DNA of 27,571 bases from VXNE01 sp964518405. GTDB taxonomy: Bacteria; Pseudomonadota; Gammaproteobacteria; Pseudomonadales; Azotimanducaceae. Within the stretch, counting starts at the first letter, position 1. Each line of letters begins with the position of its first letter. Shown in pieces: positions 7,488 to 16,079 of this stretch. The notes beneath the pieces are model-generated. The model was not told where the DNA came from, searched no databases, and saw only the letters and a list, made by a program, of their open reading frames with translations. The DNA lies in the NCBI GenBank assembly GCA_964518405.1, contig CAZFGB010000209.1, positions 1-27,571 of the forward strand. The letters run 5' to 3'. Position numbers and translations under genes: made by a program.

Positions 7488-10171
7488 CCGTCGAGTCCGG
7501 ACCGCGGACTCGTGCGGCAACGGCGTCTCCCGCGAACGCACCCTCTGCGCATCTGGTGGTCGCCGCGGTCGCCGTCCGGGACCTGGCGGCCTTCGTGCAC
7601 CGTCGGGGTGACATCCATTACCGCTACACGGGCAGCGCCACCGCCCAGGAAGGCATCGGCGCGCAGCGGCGGGCGCAACCGGAACGCGAGGGCTATCGGC
7701 GGGAAGTGCGCGTGGCGGCTTCGGTCACGGAAAACGGCGTCGCGCTCTCCATCAGGGGCCGGCTCGACGGCATCGACGACGGTGCCGGCGTCATCGAGGA
7801 GTACAAGGCGACGCGCTCGGAAGTGGCCGCCCTACATGCCCACAGCGGCCACCTGCACATGGCCCAACTGAAGTTGTACGCGGCCCTGATCAACGATGGG
7901 TGCGGAGAAGCGGCACCCCGCGACGCATGGCGGCTGCGCCTGGTCTACCTGCACCCGGACAATGACGCCGCGATGCGATTCGAAGAGGTGCATTCACGGG
8001 ACGCGTTGGCGGACTTTTTCGCGGACACCGTTGCCGATTACACCGCGTGGCTTGCGAAAACCGCAATTCGAATCGAGCGCCGCAATGCGTGCCTTGGGCG
8101 GTTGCCGTTCCCGTTCGCGGAATTCCGGGACAGCCAACGCCGCCTCGCCCGCGGCGCCTACAGGGCGTTTCGCGACCGCGAACAGTTGCTGGTGGAAGCG
8201 CCCACCGGCAGCGGCAAGACAGCGGCGACCGTGTTCTCCGCCCTGCGCGCCATCGGCCACGGCGCGCTCGACCGTGTCGTCTACCTGACGGCGCGCACCA
8301 CCGGCAAGCAGTCGCCGGCCGAGACGCTCGAGCGCTGCATCCTGCTGGAGGCACAAGGAGAGGGGGTAGAAGACGGTGAGGGAGTGGAACAGGCGGAGAG
8401 GGAAGCAATCGCGGAGACGGAAGCAAAAGCCGGGCGGATCGCGGCGGTCGTCCTCACCGCGAAGCGGGACATCTGTTTCAATCCCGACATGCCGTGCGAT
8501 CCGGCGTGCTGCCGCTATGCCAGCGGCTACTATGACCGCATGCGGCCAGCGCGCGATGCGCTGCTCGGAATGGGATTGGCGACCCGCGAAAAGATCGAAC
8601 GCGCCGCCGAGCATCACGCCGTCTGTCCGTTCGAACTCAGCCTCGACGCCGCTGCTTGGGCGGACATGGTGATCTGCGACTACAACTACGTCTTCGACCC
8701 CGTCGTCAGGCTCGAGCGCCTGAGCGCGCCGCCGTTCAAGCGCGTCGGCTTGCTCGTGGACGAAGCGCACCAGTTGGGTGATCGCGTTCGCGGCATGCTG
8801 AGCGCGTCCCTCGAACGGGCGGCGCTGAAACGCGCCTTGGCGGAAGCGCCGTCGTGGCTGGGGCAACCGCTCCGCGCCGTCGACCGCGCGCTCCTGAAAC
8901 TGCGGCGCGAGACGAGAGGCGCTGCTGCTGCGAGTCGCGACTCGGTCGGGATTCCCGGGGGCGATCCCGACAGCGAGGAGTACCGGATGCCGCCGCCGAG
9001 TACGCTCCTGCGCGCCGTGGAGCGGCTGCTCGCCGCGGCTTGCGAGGCCGATCTCGGGCCGTATCCGGCGACCCGCGAGTTCCTCTTCGACTGCTTCCGG
9101 TTCCAGGAAGGCCATGGATGGCAACACGCGGAGAACTACTGCCACCTGCTCGCGGCAACGCGGCGCAACATCGAAATTCGCATGGTGTGTCTCTCTCCCG
9201 CGGAACACATCGATTCCGTGCTGCGCCGCTACAACGGCGCGGTTCGTTTCTCCGGCACCGTGTCGCCCCTGCCGCTGTTCCAAGTCATGCACGGTCAGGA
9301 CGCGTCGAGCCGCGCCGCTCGGGTCCGCCTCGACTGGGGCCGCAACCTGGGCGTGTTCATCGTCCCCGACGTATCGACCTATTACCGGGATCGCGCCGCT
9401 TCGAGCGATGCCCTGGCGGCAGTCGTGGAGGCCGTGACCGGCGCGGCCCCCGGCAACTACCTCGTCGCTTTTCCGTCGTTCGCCTACCTCGACCTGGTGG
9501 TTCCGCGCCTTCGGGAAGGAGCCCTTAGCCCCGGGAGCGCGAGGGTGTCCCTCGCAGAAAAAAGAAGCGCGAGGGTGTCCCTCGCAGAAAAGAGCAGCGC
9601 GAGGGTGTCCCTAGCAGAAAAGAGCGGCGCGACGGTGTCCCTCGCAGGAGAGGGCAGGCGGGGGCGCACCCCTCGCGCGGAGATCATCGCGCAACGCCCC
9701 GGCATGACCGACGCAGAAAAGCGGACGTTCATCCAGCAACTCTCGACCCGCGACGGGACGCCCGCCGGCAATGGCGCCCCGGCCGCTTCTCGCATCGGCG
9801 CCGCCGTGATGGGCGGGATGTTTGCCGAGTCCGTCGACTTCGACGGCGGCGCGCTCAGGGGCGTCATCGTCGTCGGCGTCGGCCTGGCGCCGCGCTCGCT
9901 GGAACGGGATCTCATCGGGGAGCGTTTCGGCGCGGACGGCTTCGATGTGGCCTACCGCCAGCCGGGGATGACGCGCGTGGCGCAAGCGGCGGGCCGCGCC
10001 GTGCGGGGCGCGGCCGATGCGGGCGTCGTGGTCCTTGTCGATCCCAGGTTTCCGCGGAACGACTGGGGCGCCTTCTTCCCGCCCTACTGGCAGCCCGTGC
10101 GGGTTGGGCGCCGCGACATCGGGGCGGCCGTGGCCTCTTTCTGGCGCGGCCGGGACTCCTCGCAGGGATAG
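7478..10171 (+). CDS. XPD/DinG-like iron-sulfur DNA helicase with N-terminal PD-(D/E)XK domain
   Basis: This 897-residue superfamily 2 helicase should unwind DNA at damage sites. Residues about 60-115 form a RecB/Cas4-like nuclease core with Asp97 (GRLDGID) and Glu108-Tyr-Lys110 (EEYK). The ATPase has Walker A (PTGSGKT, Lys247) and a DEAH box (428-431). Cysteines in the segment from Cys333 to Cys383 (CFNPDMPCDPACC ... CPF) are placed as in the XPD [4Fe-4S] cluster. Motif VI is near residue 836 (QAAGRAVRG). Two regions look inserted: a Glu/Gly-rich stretch at about 290-318, and residues 687-727, encoded by four units of the palindromic repeat (ARVSLAEKSS). The second insert sits in a loop between LDLVVPRLREG and the conserved-looking IIAQRPGMTDAEKR. 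The frame is intact, so the protein is probably made. It is co-transcribed with the VRR-NUC gene. Confidence 0.87.
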   Translation: MPVTVESGPRTRAATASPANAPSAHLVVAAVAVRDLAAFVHRRGDIHYRYTGSATAQEGIGAQRRAQPEREGYRREVRVAASVTENGVALSIRGRLDGIDDGAGVIEEYKATRSEVAALHAHSGHLHMAQLKLYAALINDGCGEAAPRDAWRLRLVYLHPDNDAAMRFEEVHSRDALADFFADTVADYTAWLAKTAIRIERRNACLGRLPFPFAEFRDSQRRLARGAYRAFRDREQLLVEAPTGSGKTAATVFSALRAIGHGALDRVVYLTARTTGKQSPAETLERCILLEAQGEGVEDGEGVEQAEREAIAETEAKAGRIAAVVLTAKRDICFNPDMPCDPACCRYASGYYDRMRPARDALLGMGLATREKIERAAEHHAVCPFELSLDAAAWADMVICDYNYVFDPVVRLERLSAPPFKRVGLLVDEAHQLGDRVRGMLSASLERAALKRALAEAPSWLGQPLRAVDRALLKLRRETRGAAAASRDSVGIPGGDPDSEEYRMPPPSTLLRAVERLLAAACEADLGPYPATREFLFDCFRFQEGHGWQHAENYCHLLAATRRNIEIRMVCLSPAEHIDSVLRRYNGAVRFSGTVSPLPLFQVMHGQDASSRAARVRLDWGRNLGVFIVPDVSTYYRDRAASSDALAAVVEAVTGAAPGNYLVAFPSFAYLDLVVPRLREGALSPGSARVSLAEKRSARVSLAEKSSARVSLAEKSGATVSLAGEGRRGRTPRAEIIAQRPGMTDAEKRTFIQQLSTRDGTPAGNGAPAASRIGAAVMGGMFAESVDFDGGALRGVIVVGVGLAPRSLERDLIGERFGADGFDVAYRQPGMTRVAQAAGRAVRGAADAGVVVLVDPRFPRNDWGAFFPPYWQPVRVGRRDIGAAVASFWRGRDSSQG
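9528..9682 (+). repeat. In-frame palindromic repeat array inside the helicase gene
   Basis: Four 30-bp units start at 9537, 9567, 9597 and 9627, followed by a degenerate fifth (about 9657-9680). Units 1 and 2 form the perfect stem GCGAGGG-TGT-CCCTCGC. Unit 3 (CCCTAGC) and unit 4 (GCGACGG) each have one stem mismatch. The leader is AGCCCCGGGA. Translation gives ARVSLAEKRS, ARVSLAEKSS, ARVSLAEKSG and ATVSLAGEGR. Confidence 0.93.
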
Positions 10172-10174
10172 CCT

Positions 10175-10306
10175 TCAGCCCCGGGTGCGCGAGGGTGTCC
10201 CTCGCAAGAGACAGTGCGCGAGGGTGTCCCTCGCAAGAGACAGTGCGCGAGGGTGTCCCTCGCAAGAGACAGTGCGCGAGGGGGTACCCCTCGCAGAGAA
10301 AGCGGC
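10175..10306 (+). repeat. Intergenic palindromic repeat array between helicase and pyk
   Basis: Four units start at 10187, 10216, 10245 and 10274, a 29-bp period rather than the 30 bp of the coding arrays. The first three have stem GCGAGGG/CCCTCGC with loop TGT and spacer AAGAGACAGT. The fourth has an 8-bp stem, GCGAGGGG-GTA-CCCCTCGC. The leader CAGCCCCGGGT is nearly the same as that of the helicase array. The hairpins could affect transcription termination or mRNA stability after the helicase gene. Confidence 0.93.
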
Positions 10307-10346
10307 GCCGATGGCGCCGCCTGCGGGGCGCTGTTAACCTCACGCC

Positions 10347-11768
10347 ATGCGCAGGCGCACCAAGATCATCTGCACCGTCGGCCCCGCCACTTCGGACTAT
10401 CCGATGCTGGAACGCATGTACCGGGCGGGGATGGATGTCGTGCGGCTCAACATGTCGCATTCGAACCAGGACGAGGCGCTGCGGGTGATCACCTGGATCA
10501 AGACCTTGAACCGCAAGGTCAAATACCCGGTGCCGCTGTTGCTCGACACGATGGGGCCTGAAATCCGCACCGGTCAACTCGATGCGCCCATGCGTCTCGA
10601 ACCGGGCGAGGAGGTCCTGCTGACGGTGGAGCCCGCGTCGGATGGGGCCGCGGACGGTTCCGGTCGGCTGGCCAACGAAATCCACGTCAACTACCCCGAA
10701 CTGCCGGAGGCCGTGGCGGTGGGCAATTCCGTCACGCTCGACAACGGCCTCATCAACCTCGAGGTGTTGCGGAAATCGGCCCGGGGGCTTCGCTGCCGCG
10801 TGGTCGACGGCGGCTCTCTCGGCAGCCGCAAGCACATCAACCTGCCCGGCGTGCACGTCAACCTGCCGGCCATCGCGGGCAAGGACCGCGAAGACATCCT
10901 GTTCGGCACGGCGCAGGATCTGGACTTCCTGGCGCTGTCGTTCGTGCGTTCCGCCGACGACATAGCCGCGGCGAGGGAACTCCTGGGCAAGAAGGCGCTC
11001 AAGATCATCGCCAAGATCGAAGATCGCGAAGGTCTCTCCAACGTGGAGGAAATTACCCAGGCGGCCGACGGCGTGATGGTCGCCCGCGGCGATCTCGGCA
11101 TCGAGGTGGACATCGCGGTCATGCCCAACATACAGCGGAACCTCGTGCGGACCTGCGCCAGGCTGGGCAAACGCTGCGTCGTCGCAACGCACTTGCTGGA
11201 ATCGATGATCGAGAACCCGATTCCCACCCGTGCGGAAGTGACCGATGTCGCCAACGCCATCTATGAGGGCGTGGACGCGATCATGCTCTCCGCGGAAACC
11301 AGCGTCGGCCGCCATCCGGTCCGCTGCGTGGAGCAACTGTCGCGCATCGCGGTCACCAGCGAGCAGTTTCCGAGCCTCGGTTTCGCCGCCGACTTCATCG
11401 CCGACACCGACAAGCACCATGTGGCCAAGGCCGCGGCCGGACTGGCGGAGGCGATCGGCGCCGCGGGTATCGTGGTCATTACCCGCCGCGGCGTGATGGT
11501 CGACCTGGTCACGAGCTGCCAGCCGCCGACGGTGCCGATATTCGCCTTCTCGAACAATAGCCAGACGCGCCGGCGGCTGATGATGAACCGCGGCGTGTTC
11601 TCGCATCGCACCGCCTTTTCGACAATGCCCGAGAAGACGATCCAGACAGCGCTCAACGTCTTGCAGGAGCGGGAGAACATTCCGCCGGAAGAGCGGGTGG
11701 TGGTGATTTCGGACGTGCTCGCCGAGAAGCGCGTCGATGCGATCCAGATCCGCGCCGTCGGCGGTTAG
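10347..11768 (+). CDS. pyk: Pyruvate kinase
   Basis: This 473-residue enzyme converts phosphoenolpyruvate and ADP to pyruvate and ATP at the end of glycolysis. The family order is complete. There is an N-terminal substrate segment (VRLNMSHSNQDEALR) and an LLLDTMGPEIRTG strand. The catalytic lysine lies in IIAKIEDREG (Lys223), and metal and nucleotide contacts lie in ARGDLGIE (Asp249 in RGD). The ATHLLESMIENPIPTRAEVTDVANAIYEGVDAIMLS region and the C-terminal regulatory domain follow. The common ATQMLESM is ATHLLESM here. The length is normal. No strong ribosome binding site is seen before the ATG. The upstream repeat array separates it from the repair operon, so co-transcription is doubtful. 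Confidence 0.96.
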   Translation: MRRRTKIICTVGPATSDYPMLERMYRAGMDVVRLNMSHSNQDEALRVITWIKTLNRKVKYPVPLLLDTMGPEIRTGQLDAPMRLEPGEEVLLTVEPASDGAADGSGRLANEIHVNYPELPEAVAVGNSVTLDNGLINLEVLRKSARGLRCRVVDGGSLGSRKHINLPGVHVNLPAIAGKDREDILFGTAQDLDFLALSFVRSADDIAAARELLGKKALKIIAKIEDREGLSNVEEITQAADGVMVARGDLGIEVDIAVMPNIQRNLVRTCARLGKRCVVATHLLESMIENPIPTRAEVTDVANAIYEGVDAIMLSAETSVGRHPVRCVEQLSRIAVTSEQFPSLGFAADFIADTDKHHVAKAAAGLAEAIGAAGIVVITRRGVMVDLVTSCQPPTVPIFAFSNNSQTRRRLMMNRGVFSHRTAFSTMPEKTIQTALNVLQERENIPPEERVVVISDVLAEKRVDAIQIRAVGG

Positions 11769-11818
11769 AGTTCGCGCCGGCGGTCGGGTAAGCTGGCGGC
11801 GCGCTTAAGCGACGCTTG

Positions 11819-12787
11819 ATGGACATGCGCAGATTTCGCCTTCCCATACGGAAACGCGCGCCGAGTTCGCTTCGCGGAAGTCACCGCGGCGCGCCCCTTC
11901 GTGTCCTGTCTCTGTCCGCGCTCCTGTTGCTGGCCCTCGTCGCCGGTGCCGCCGAGAGGCGTATCGAACTCTCCAACGGCGATGTCTATGAAGGCGAGGT
12001 GGAGAACGGCGTCCGTTCCGGATTCGGCACCTACACTACCGCCGCCGGCCACCGCTACACGGGGTATTTCGAGAACAACAGGATGCATGGCGAGGGCGCC
12101 TTCTACTGGCCGGACGAGCGGGTTTTCGAGGGCACGTTCGTCAACGGACTGCGCAATGGCGAGGGCACGCTGACCTGGCCCGACGGCCGGGTATTCGAGG
12201 GCAGGTTCGTCAATGACCGGCGGGAGGGGCTTGGCCGGCTGACCTGGCCGAACGGAAACGTCTATACCGGCGAGTTCACGGACAATGCGATCACCGGCCG
12301 TGGCAGGCTCGTGTGGGACAATCAGGATGTGTACGAGGGCGAATTCGTCGACGGCATGAGAACCGGCTGGGGCGAGCAGACTTGGCACAACGGCAACCGC
12401 TACGTCGGGGAGTTCGACGCGAACCGGCGCCACGGCCTGGGCGCATACCACTGGCGCGACGGCACCGTCTATCGCGGGCGGTTCGCGGACAACCGAATGC
12501 AGGGTTTCGGCGTCAAATTCTCGCCGGACGGCGAGCGTTACTTCCAGCGTTGGCGCGACGGAGAACTGGTGAACGAGGCGTCCGTCGCCGCGAACGCGCG
12601 CTGCGCGCTGGTGCTGGAGGGCGAGCCGTGGATGTTCGCGAGCGCGGACTGCATCAACGGTCTCGCCCACGGCGCCGGCATTGCGGTGCGCCTCGACGGC
12701 GAGGCGTACGTGGACAACGGGCGTTTCGTCCTCGGCAACATGGTGGCGGGCGTCTTGCACCGGCTCGTCGTCGGGGACGGGCGCTGA
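11819..12787 (+). CDS. Exported MORN-repeat protein
   Basis: A basic N terminus and a hydrophobic segment (LRVLSLSALLLLALVAGAAE, about residues 27-46) look like a long signal peptide with cleavage near AGA/AE. Eight MORN repeats of 23 residues follow (pattern YxGEFxxGxxxGxGxxxWxxGxx, about residues 55-240). The C-terminal domain of about 80 residues has two cysteines (NARCALVL ... ADCING) that could form a disulfide in the periplasm. MORN repeats form an extended beta sheet used as a scaffold. The gene is followed after 3 bp by a Ser/Thr kinase gene, so they are probably co-transcribed and the product may work with the kinase's extracytoplasmic part. In-frame TTG (11816) and ATG (11825) are other possible starts. 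Confidence 0.8.
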   Translation: MDMRRFRLPIRKRAPSSLRGSHRGAPLRVLSLSALLLLALVAGAAERRIELSNGDVYEGEVENGVRSGFGTYTTAAGHRYTGYFENNRMHGEGAFYWPDERVFEGTFVNGLRNGEGTLTWPDGRVFEGRFVNDRREGLGRLTWPNGNVYTGEFTDNAITGRGRLVWDNQDVYEGEFVDGMRTGWGEQTWHNGNRYVGEFDANRRHGLGAYHWRDGTVYRGRFADNRMQGFGVKFSPDGERYFQRWRDGELVNEASVAANARCALVLEGEPWMFASADCINGLAHGAGIAVRLDGEAYVDNGRFVLGNMVAGVLHRLVVGDGR

Positions 12788-12790
12788 GCG

Positions 12791-15139
12791 GTGTGCTCCG
12801 CCGAGTCCAGCGATGCCCGCGCGGCGGCGGAGGGCCATGACAACCCGCGCATGGCCGCGGAACACGGGTTGACGGAGCGCCACGTCGACATACCGGGATT
12901 CAGGATTCAGCGGGAGGTCGGTCGCGGCGCGGCATCGATCATCTATCTCGCGACCTGGGGAGACATCGGCCGCGAAGCCGCGCTCAAGGTCTCGGTGGGC
13001 GAGGCGTCGCAGGACCTCGAACGCCGGCGGCGCTTCGTGCGTGAATCCAGTCTCGTCGCGGACATCGACCATCCGCACATCGTCAAGGTGTACGACGCCG
13101 GCGCCGGCACCTTTCCGTACATCGCCATGGAGTACCTCGAGGGAGGCAACCTGATCGCCCGCATGGGCCGGGGGATGTCCGTGTCGGAAGCCGTGGGAGT
13201 AGCGAAACAGATCGCCCTGGCGCTCGATGTCCTGAGCGATCGCGGCATCGTCCATCGGGACGTCAAGCCGGAAAACATCCTGTTCCGGGGCCGCGACGAG
13301 GCGGTGCTGACGGATTTCGGCATCGCCTTGGAAGCGGACGGGAAGCCTTCTGCCGGAGAGATTGCCGGCACCGTTCCGTACATGAGTCCGGAGCAGGCGG
13401 CGGGCGGCGGCGTCGACGGCCGATCCGATCTCTATAGCCTGGGCATCGTATTCCACCTCATGCTGACGGGCGAGGTTCCCTTCTCGTCGGACGACGGCGA
13501 CCCTGCTTCGGCGCGGGTCGTTCCCCGGCTGCCGGATTCGGTCTCCGCCTACCAGGACGTGTTGGACCGGTGGCTCCGGAAGAACCCGGCCGAGCGATTT
13601 CAGACCGGGGCCGACCTGGTTCGCGCGCTCGACGCGGTCCCGGGAGCGCGAGAGTGTTCCCCGCAGGAAGACGCGCTGGACTCCACGCCGATACCCCCGT
13701 CCCGCATCAGCCCGGTGTCCACCGACGAGGTTCGCGCCGTGGCGGGCTCGGCGTTCGCGGCGACGAATGTCCGCGCGGAAGGACCGCGTGCGCCGCGCCG
13801 CCGCGCCGCTTCCGTTGCTTTCGCCTGGGTGGCGGCGGCCGCCGTCGCCGCCGCTGGCTACTTCGGTTTCGACCAGCGGGCGGCGATCACGGACCTCCTG
13901 GTCCAGACAGGGATGATTGAGGACGTTTCCGCGACGGCGGCATGGAAGGTCGCCGAGGCGTTGCGTCTTGACCCGAACCAGTCACTGGCGGCGATCGTGG
14001 CCGCCTACCGGCGCGTGCTCGACAGCGATCCGGAACACGCCGGCGCCCTGGAGCGCCTGTCGACGGTTGCCGCCGCTTGGAAGCGAGACATCGACATCGC
14101 GTTGGAGTGGGACGACCTGGCGTTGGCCGAGGCGAAGCTGAATGAATCGCTGGGCGTGTTTCCGCAGGACGCGGAACTGACCGTGCTGTTCGAGCGGCTG
14201 TCCGCGCGGCGCCGGGCGGACTCTATCATGCAGAACACGAATGCCTTGCTCGCGAGCCAAGGCATGTCACATGAACCGTCGGCGTCCTCGGCCATACAGG
14301 CGTACCAGGAAGTGCTGCAGCGCCTGCCGGAGCACGCGGAGGCGCAAATGCGCCTGGACGAGCTGGCCGGGCACTACACGGGATTGGCGGAGCGGGCCGT
14401 GCTGGAGGGCGATGTCGCGGGCGCCATGGACAAGCTGGGGCGCGCGGTCGCCGCGAACCCGGACTATCCGGCCTTGGACAGCGTGCGCGCGCAGATCAAC
14501 CAGGCCGCCACCCTGCAGGCGGAAATCGACGATCTGCTGAACAGGGCGAGCGCCTACCGGGCGGCGTCCGCGCTGGTCGATCCGCCCGAGGCGAACGCGG
14601 CGGAGATATACCATCGGGTTCTCGCGACGGATCGGGATAACGCGATCGCCGGGCAGGGCCTGCTTGAGGTCGCCGCCAGCGTGCTCGAGCAGTTCGGCGA
14701 GCATCTCGACGCGGCCAATTTCGAGGCCGCCAAGCACCTCGCCGACCGCTCCTCCGTCGTCGGGCTCGGCGAGGTTCCGGTGACCGAGATGCGCGCGCGC
14801 TACGATGCCGAAATCGCCCGGTTGGACACCGTCGCGCAGCTCTTGGCCGAGGCGCGCACATTGTTCGCGGACGGCTGGTTCACCCTGCCTGCCGATGGCG
14901 GCGTTGTCGCCAGGGTGCGCGAAGTGCTCCGGCTCGACCCGGGCAACACTGCCGCAACGGATCTGTTGACGCGCACCGCAGGGCGTCTAGCGGCGGCCGC
15001 CATGGAGGCGCATGACTACGGCCTCGCCGAGCCGGCCCGTCTCTACCTGGACTTGGCGCTTACGGTCACCCCCGATGTGGACGAGTGGCGCGATCTGCGC
15101 GAAACCTGGGCGGCGAGTGCATCGATCGGCGGCGAGTGA
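12791..15139 (+). CDS. Transmembrane PknB-type Ser/Thr protein kinase with TPR-like C-terminal region
   Basis: This 782-residue protein phosphorylates Ser/Thr on unknown substrates. The kinase domain (about 37-300) has a Gly-rich loop (GRGAASIIY, from about 44), Lys66 (AALKVS), the catalytic HRDVKPEN loop (Asp157), DFG at 175-177 and GTVPYMSPEQAAG. One membrane helix at about 339-360 follows, then about 420 residues of helical, TPR-like sequence expected outside the cytoplasm (for example YRRVLDSDPEHAGALERLS, and YQEVLQRLPEHAEAQMRLDEL). The linker (about residue 284, PGARECSPQED) carries a decayed copy of the window's palindromic repeat. The GTG at 12791 or the ATG at 12851 may be the start. 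The paired MORN gene suggests an envelope-sensing role, which is inference. Confidence 0.88.
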   Translation: MCSAESSDARAAAEGHDNPRMAAEHGLTERHVDIPGFRIQREVGRGAASIIYLATWGDIGREAALKVSVGEASQDLERRRRFVRESSLVADIDHPHIVKVYDAGAGTFPYIAMEYLEGGNLIARMGRGMSVSEAVGVAKQIALALDVLSDRGIVHRDVKPENILFRGRDEAVLTDFGIALEADGKPSAGEIAGTVPYMSPEQAAGGGVDGRSDLYSLGIVFHLMLTGEVPFSSDDGDPASARVVPRLPDSVSAYQDVLDRWLRKNPAERFQTGADLVRALDAVPGARECSPQEDALDSTPIPPSRISPVSTDEVRAVAGSAFAATNVRAEGPRAPRRRAASVAFAWVAAAAVAAAGYFGFDQRAAITDLLVQTGMIEDVSATAAWKVAEALRLDPNQSLAAIVAAYRRVLDSDPEHAGALERLSTVAAAWKRDIDIALEWDDLALAEAKLNESLGVFPQDAELTVLFERLSARRRADSIMQNTNALLASQGMSHEPSASSAIQAYQEVLQRLPEHAEAQMRLDELAGHYTGLAERAVLEGDVAGAMDKLGRAVAANPDYPALDSVRAQINQAATLQAEIDDLLNRASAYRAASALVDPPEANAAEIYHRVLATDRDNAIAGQGLLEVAASVLEQFGEHLDAANFEAAKHLADRSSVVGLGEVPVTEMRARYDAEIARLDTVAQLLAEARTLFADGWFTLPADGGVVARVREVLRLDPGNTAATDLLTRTAGRLAAAAMEAHDYGLAEPARLYLDLALTVTPDVDEWRDLRETWAASASIGGE
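13639..13670 (+). repeat. Degenerate single copy of the palindromic repeat in the kinase linker
   Basis: CCCGGGAGCGCGAG, then AGTGTTCCCCGCAGGAAG, matches the leader plus first unit of the helicase array with only a few substitutions. Those changes break the stem. It lies in the variable linker after the kinase domain and is read in a different frame from the other coding copies. Confidence 0.6.
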
Positions 15140-15185
15140 ACTCTCGCGCCGGTGCCCCTGATATTGCGATGGACCCTCTTGGTTC

Positions 15186-15941
15186 CTATAGGTCGTTCGG
15201 GGATTCTCGAACCCGCGTAACCAGCGCGCGCGCCGGGGCATAGGTGGAATCCGCAGCCAGGGCTGCTTCGAGGTGCGCCATTTCGTCGCCCCGATCCTGC
15301 AGGTGGCTGAGGTATCCCAGGTAGTAGTGCGCGTACGGGTTTTCGCCGCTGATCGACAGGGATTGTTCGGACAGGTTGCGTGCGGCGGCATAGTCCCCCG
15401 CATCGCCGAGCAGGCGGGCGCGCAGATACGCCTCGTAGGCGCGGAGGTCGATCGCGGGTCCGGCGGACACTTCCGCATCGCCCAGCAGCAGTTTCTCCGC
15501 GATGGCATCTGCGATGGCGTCGCGCAGGGCGAAGATGTCGTTCATCGTTCCCCGCACGCTGTCCCGCCACGTCACGTCGAGGTCCGCCAGGTCGGTGAGG
15601 CGCGCCGTCACGGCGAGACGGTCGCCCTCGCGCCGGACGCTGCCCTCCACCGCGTAGGTCGCCCCCAGCGTATCGGCGAGTTGTCGCAATCGGGTCTCCC
15701 CGCTCTTGTGTTGGGACGTCTCGCTCGCGGCGAGGACGTCGAAGTCCGGGACGCCGGCGAGGCCGGACAGGATGTCGGCCGACAGGCCGTGCGCGAGGTG
15801 CGCATCGTTGCCGGTAGATCCCGCGTCGGCGAACGGCAGCACGGCGATGGCGATGCGTTTCGGGGCGATTTCGGGCAACACCATCCACCAGCCGATGCCC
15901 GTGCCCACGACGATGACGATCATCGCCGCGATGGCGAGCAC
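15186..15941 (-). CDS. TolB-like/TPR membrane-anchored protein, N terminus uncertain
   Basis: The first about 20 residues are one hydrophobic helix (LAIAAMIVIVVGTGIGWWMVL). A TolB-like domain follows (KRIAIAVLPFAD ... GLSADILSGLAGVPDFDVLAASET ... YAVEGSVRREGDRLAVTARLTD), then a TPR-like end (YAAARNLSEQSLSISGENPYAHYYLGYLS). In related proteins this part comes after a winged-helix, cyclase or other cytoplasmic domain and one membrane helix. Here only a GTG at 15941 is available. The frame stays open upstream to about 16080 (ending NSRRLNGF before the helix) without an ATG, so the cytoplasmic part may have been lost. No ribosome binding site is evident. The gene could be a truncated remnant or start at a non-standard codon. 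Its function is unknown. Confidence 0.65.
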   Translation of the reverse strand: MLAIAAMIVIVVGTGIGWWMVLPEIAPKRIAIAVLPFADAGSTGNDAHLAHGLSADILSGLAGVPDFDVLAASETSQHKSGETRLRQLADTLGATYAVEGSVRREGDRLAVTARLTDLADLDVTWRDSVRGTMNDIFALRDAIADAIAEKLLLGDAEVSAGPAIDLRAYEAYLRARLLGDAGDYAAARNLSEQSLSISGENPYAHYYLGYLSHLQDRGDEMAHLEAALAADSTYAPARALVTRVRESPNDL

Positions 15942-16079
15942 GAAACCGTTGAGTCGTCGTGAGTTCAGTGGTGCGCCTGCCTGCTCAGGCCGAGCGTTTT
16001 CGAATGTATTTTCTCGCCTTCCCGGACGCGCTGGCGGCGCATGGCGCGGCTTGCCGCCGGGTAGATGGTCCGATCAGTT
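15942..16079 (-). other. Possible decayed N-terminal part of the TolB-like gene
   Basis: The reading frame of the TolB-like gene continues open here (TDRTIYPAASRHAPPARPGRRENTF and onward) without ATG, GTG or TTG. It may be non-coding, or the remains of a lost cytoplasmic domain. Confidence 0.35.

Noticed and set aside
10195..10561. Short open frames through the helicase-pyk array
   Set aside because: They are repeat-driven and run out of frame into pyk; no start site is supported.
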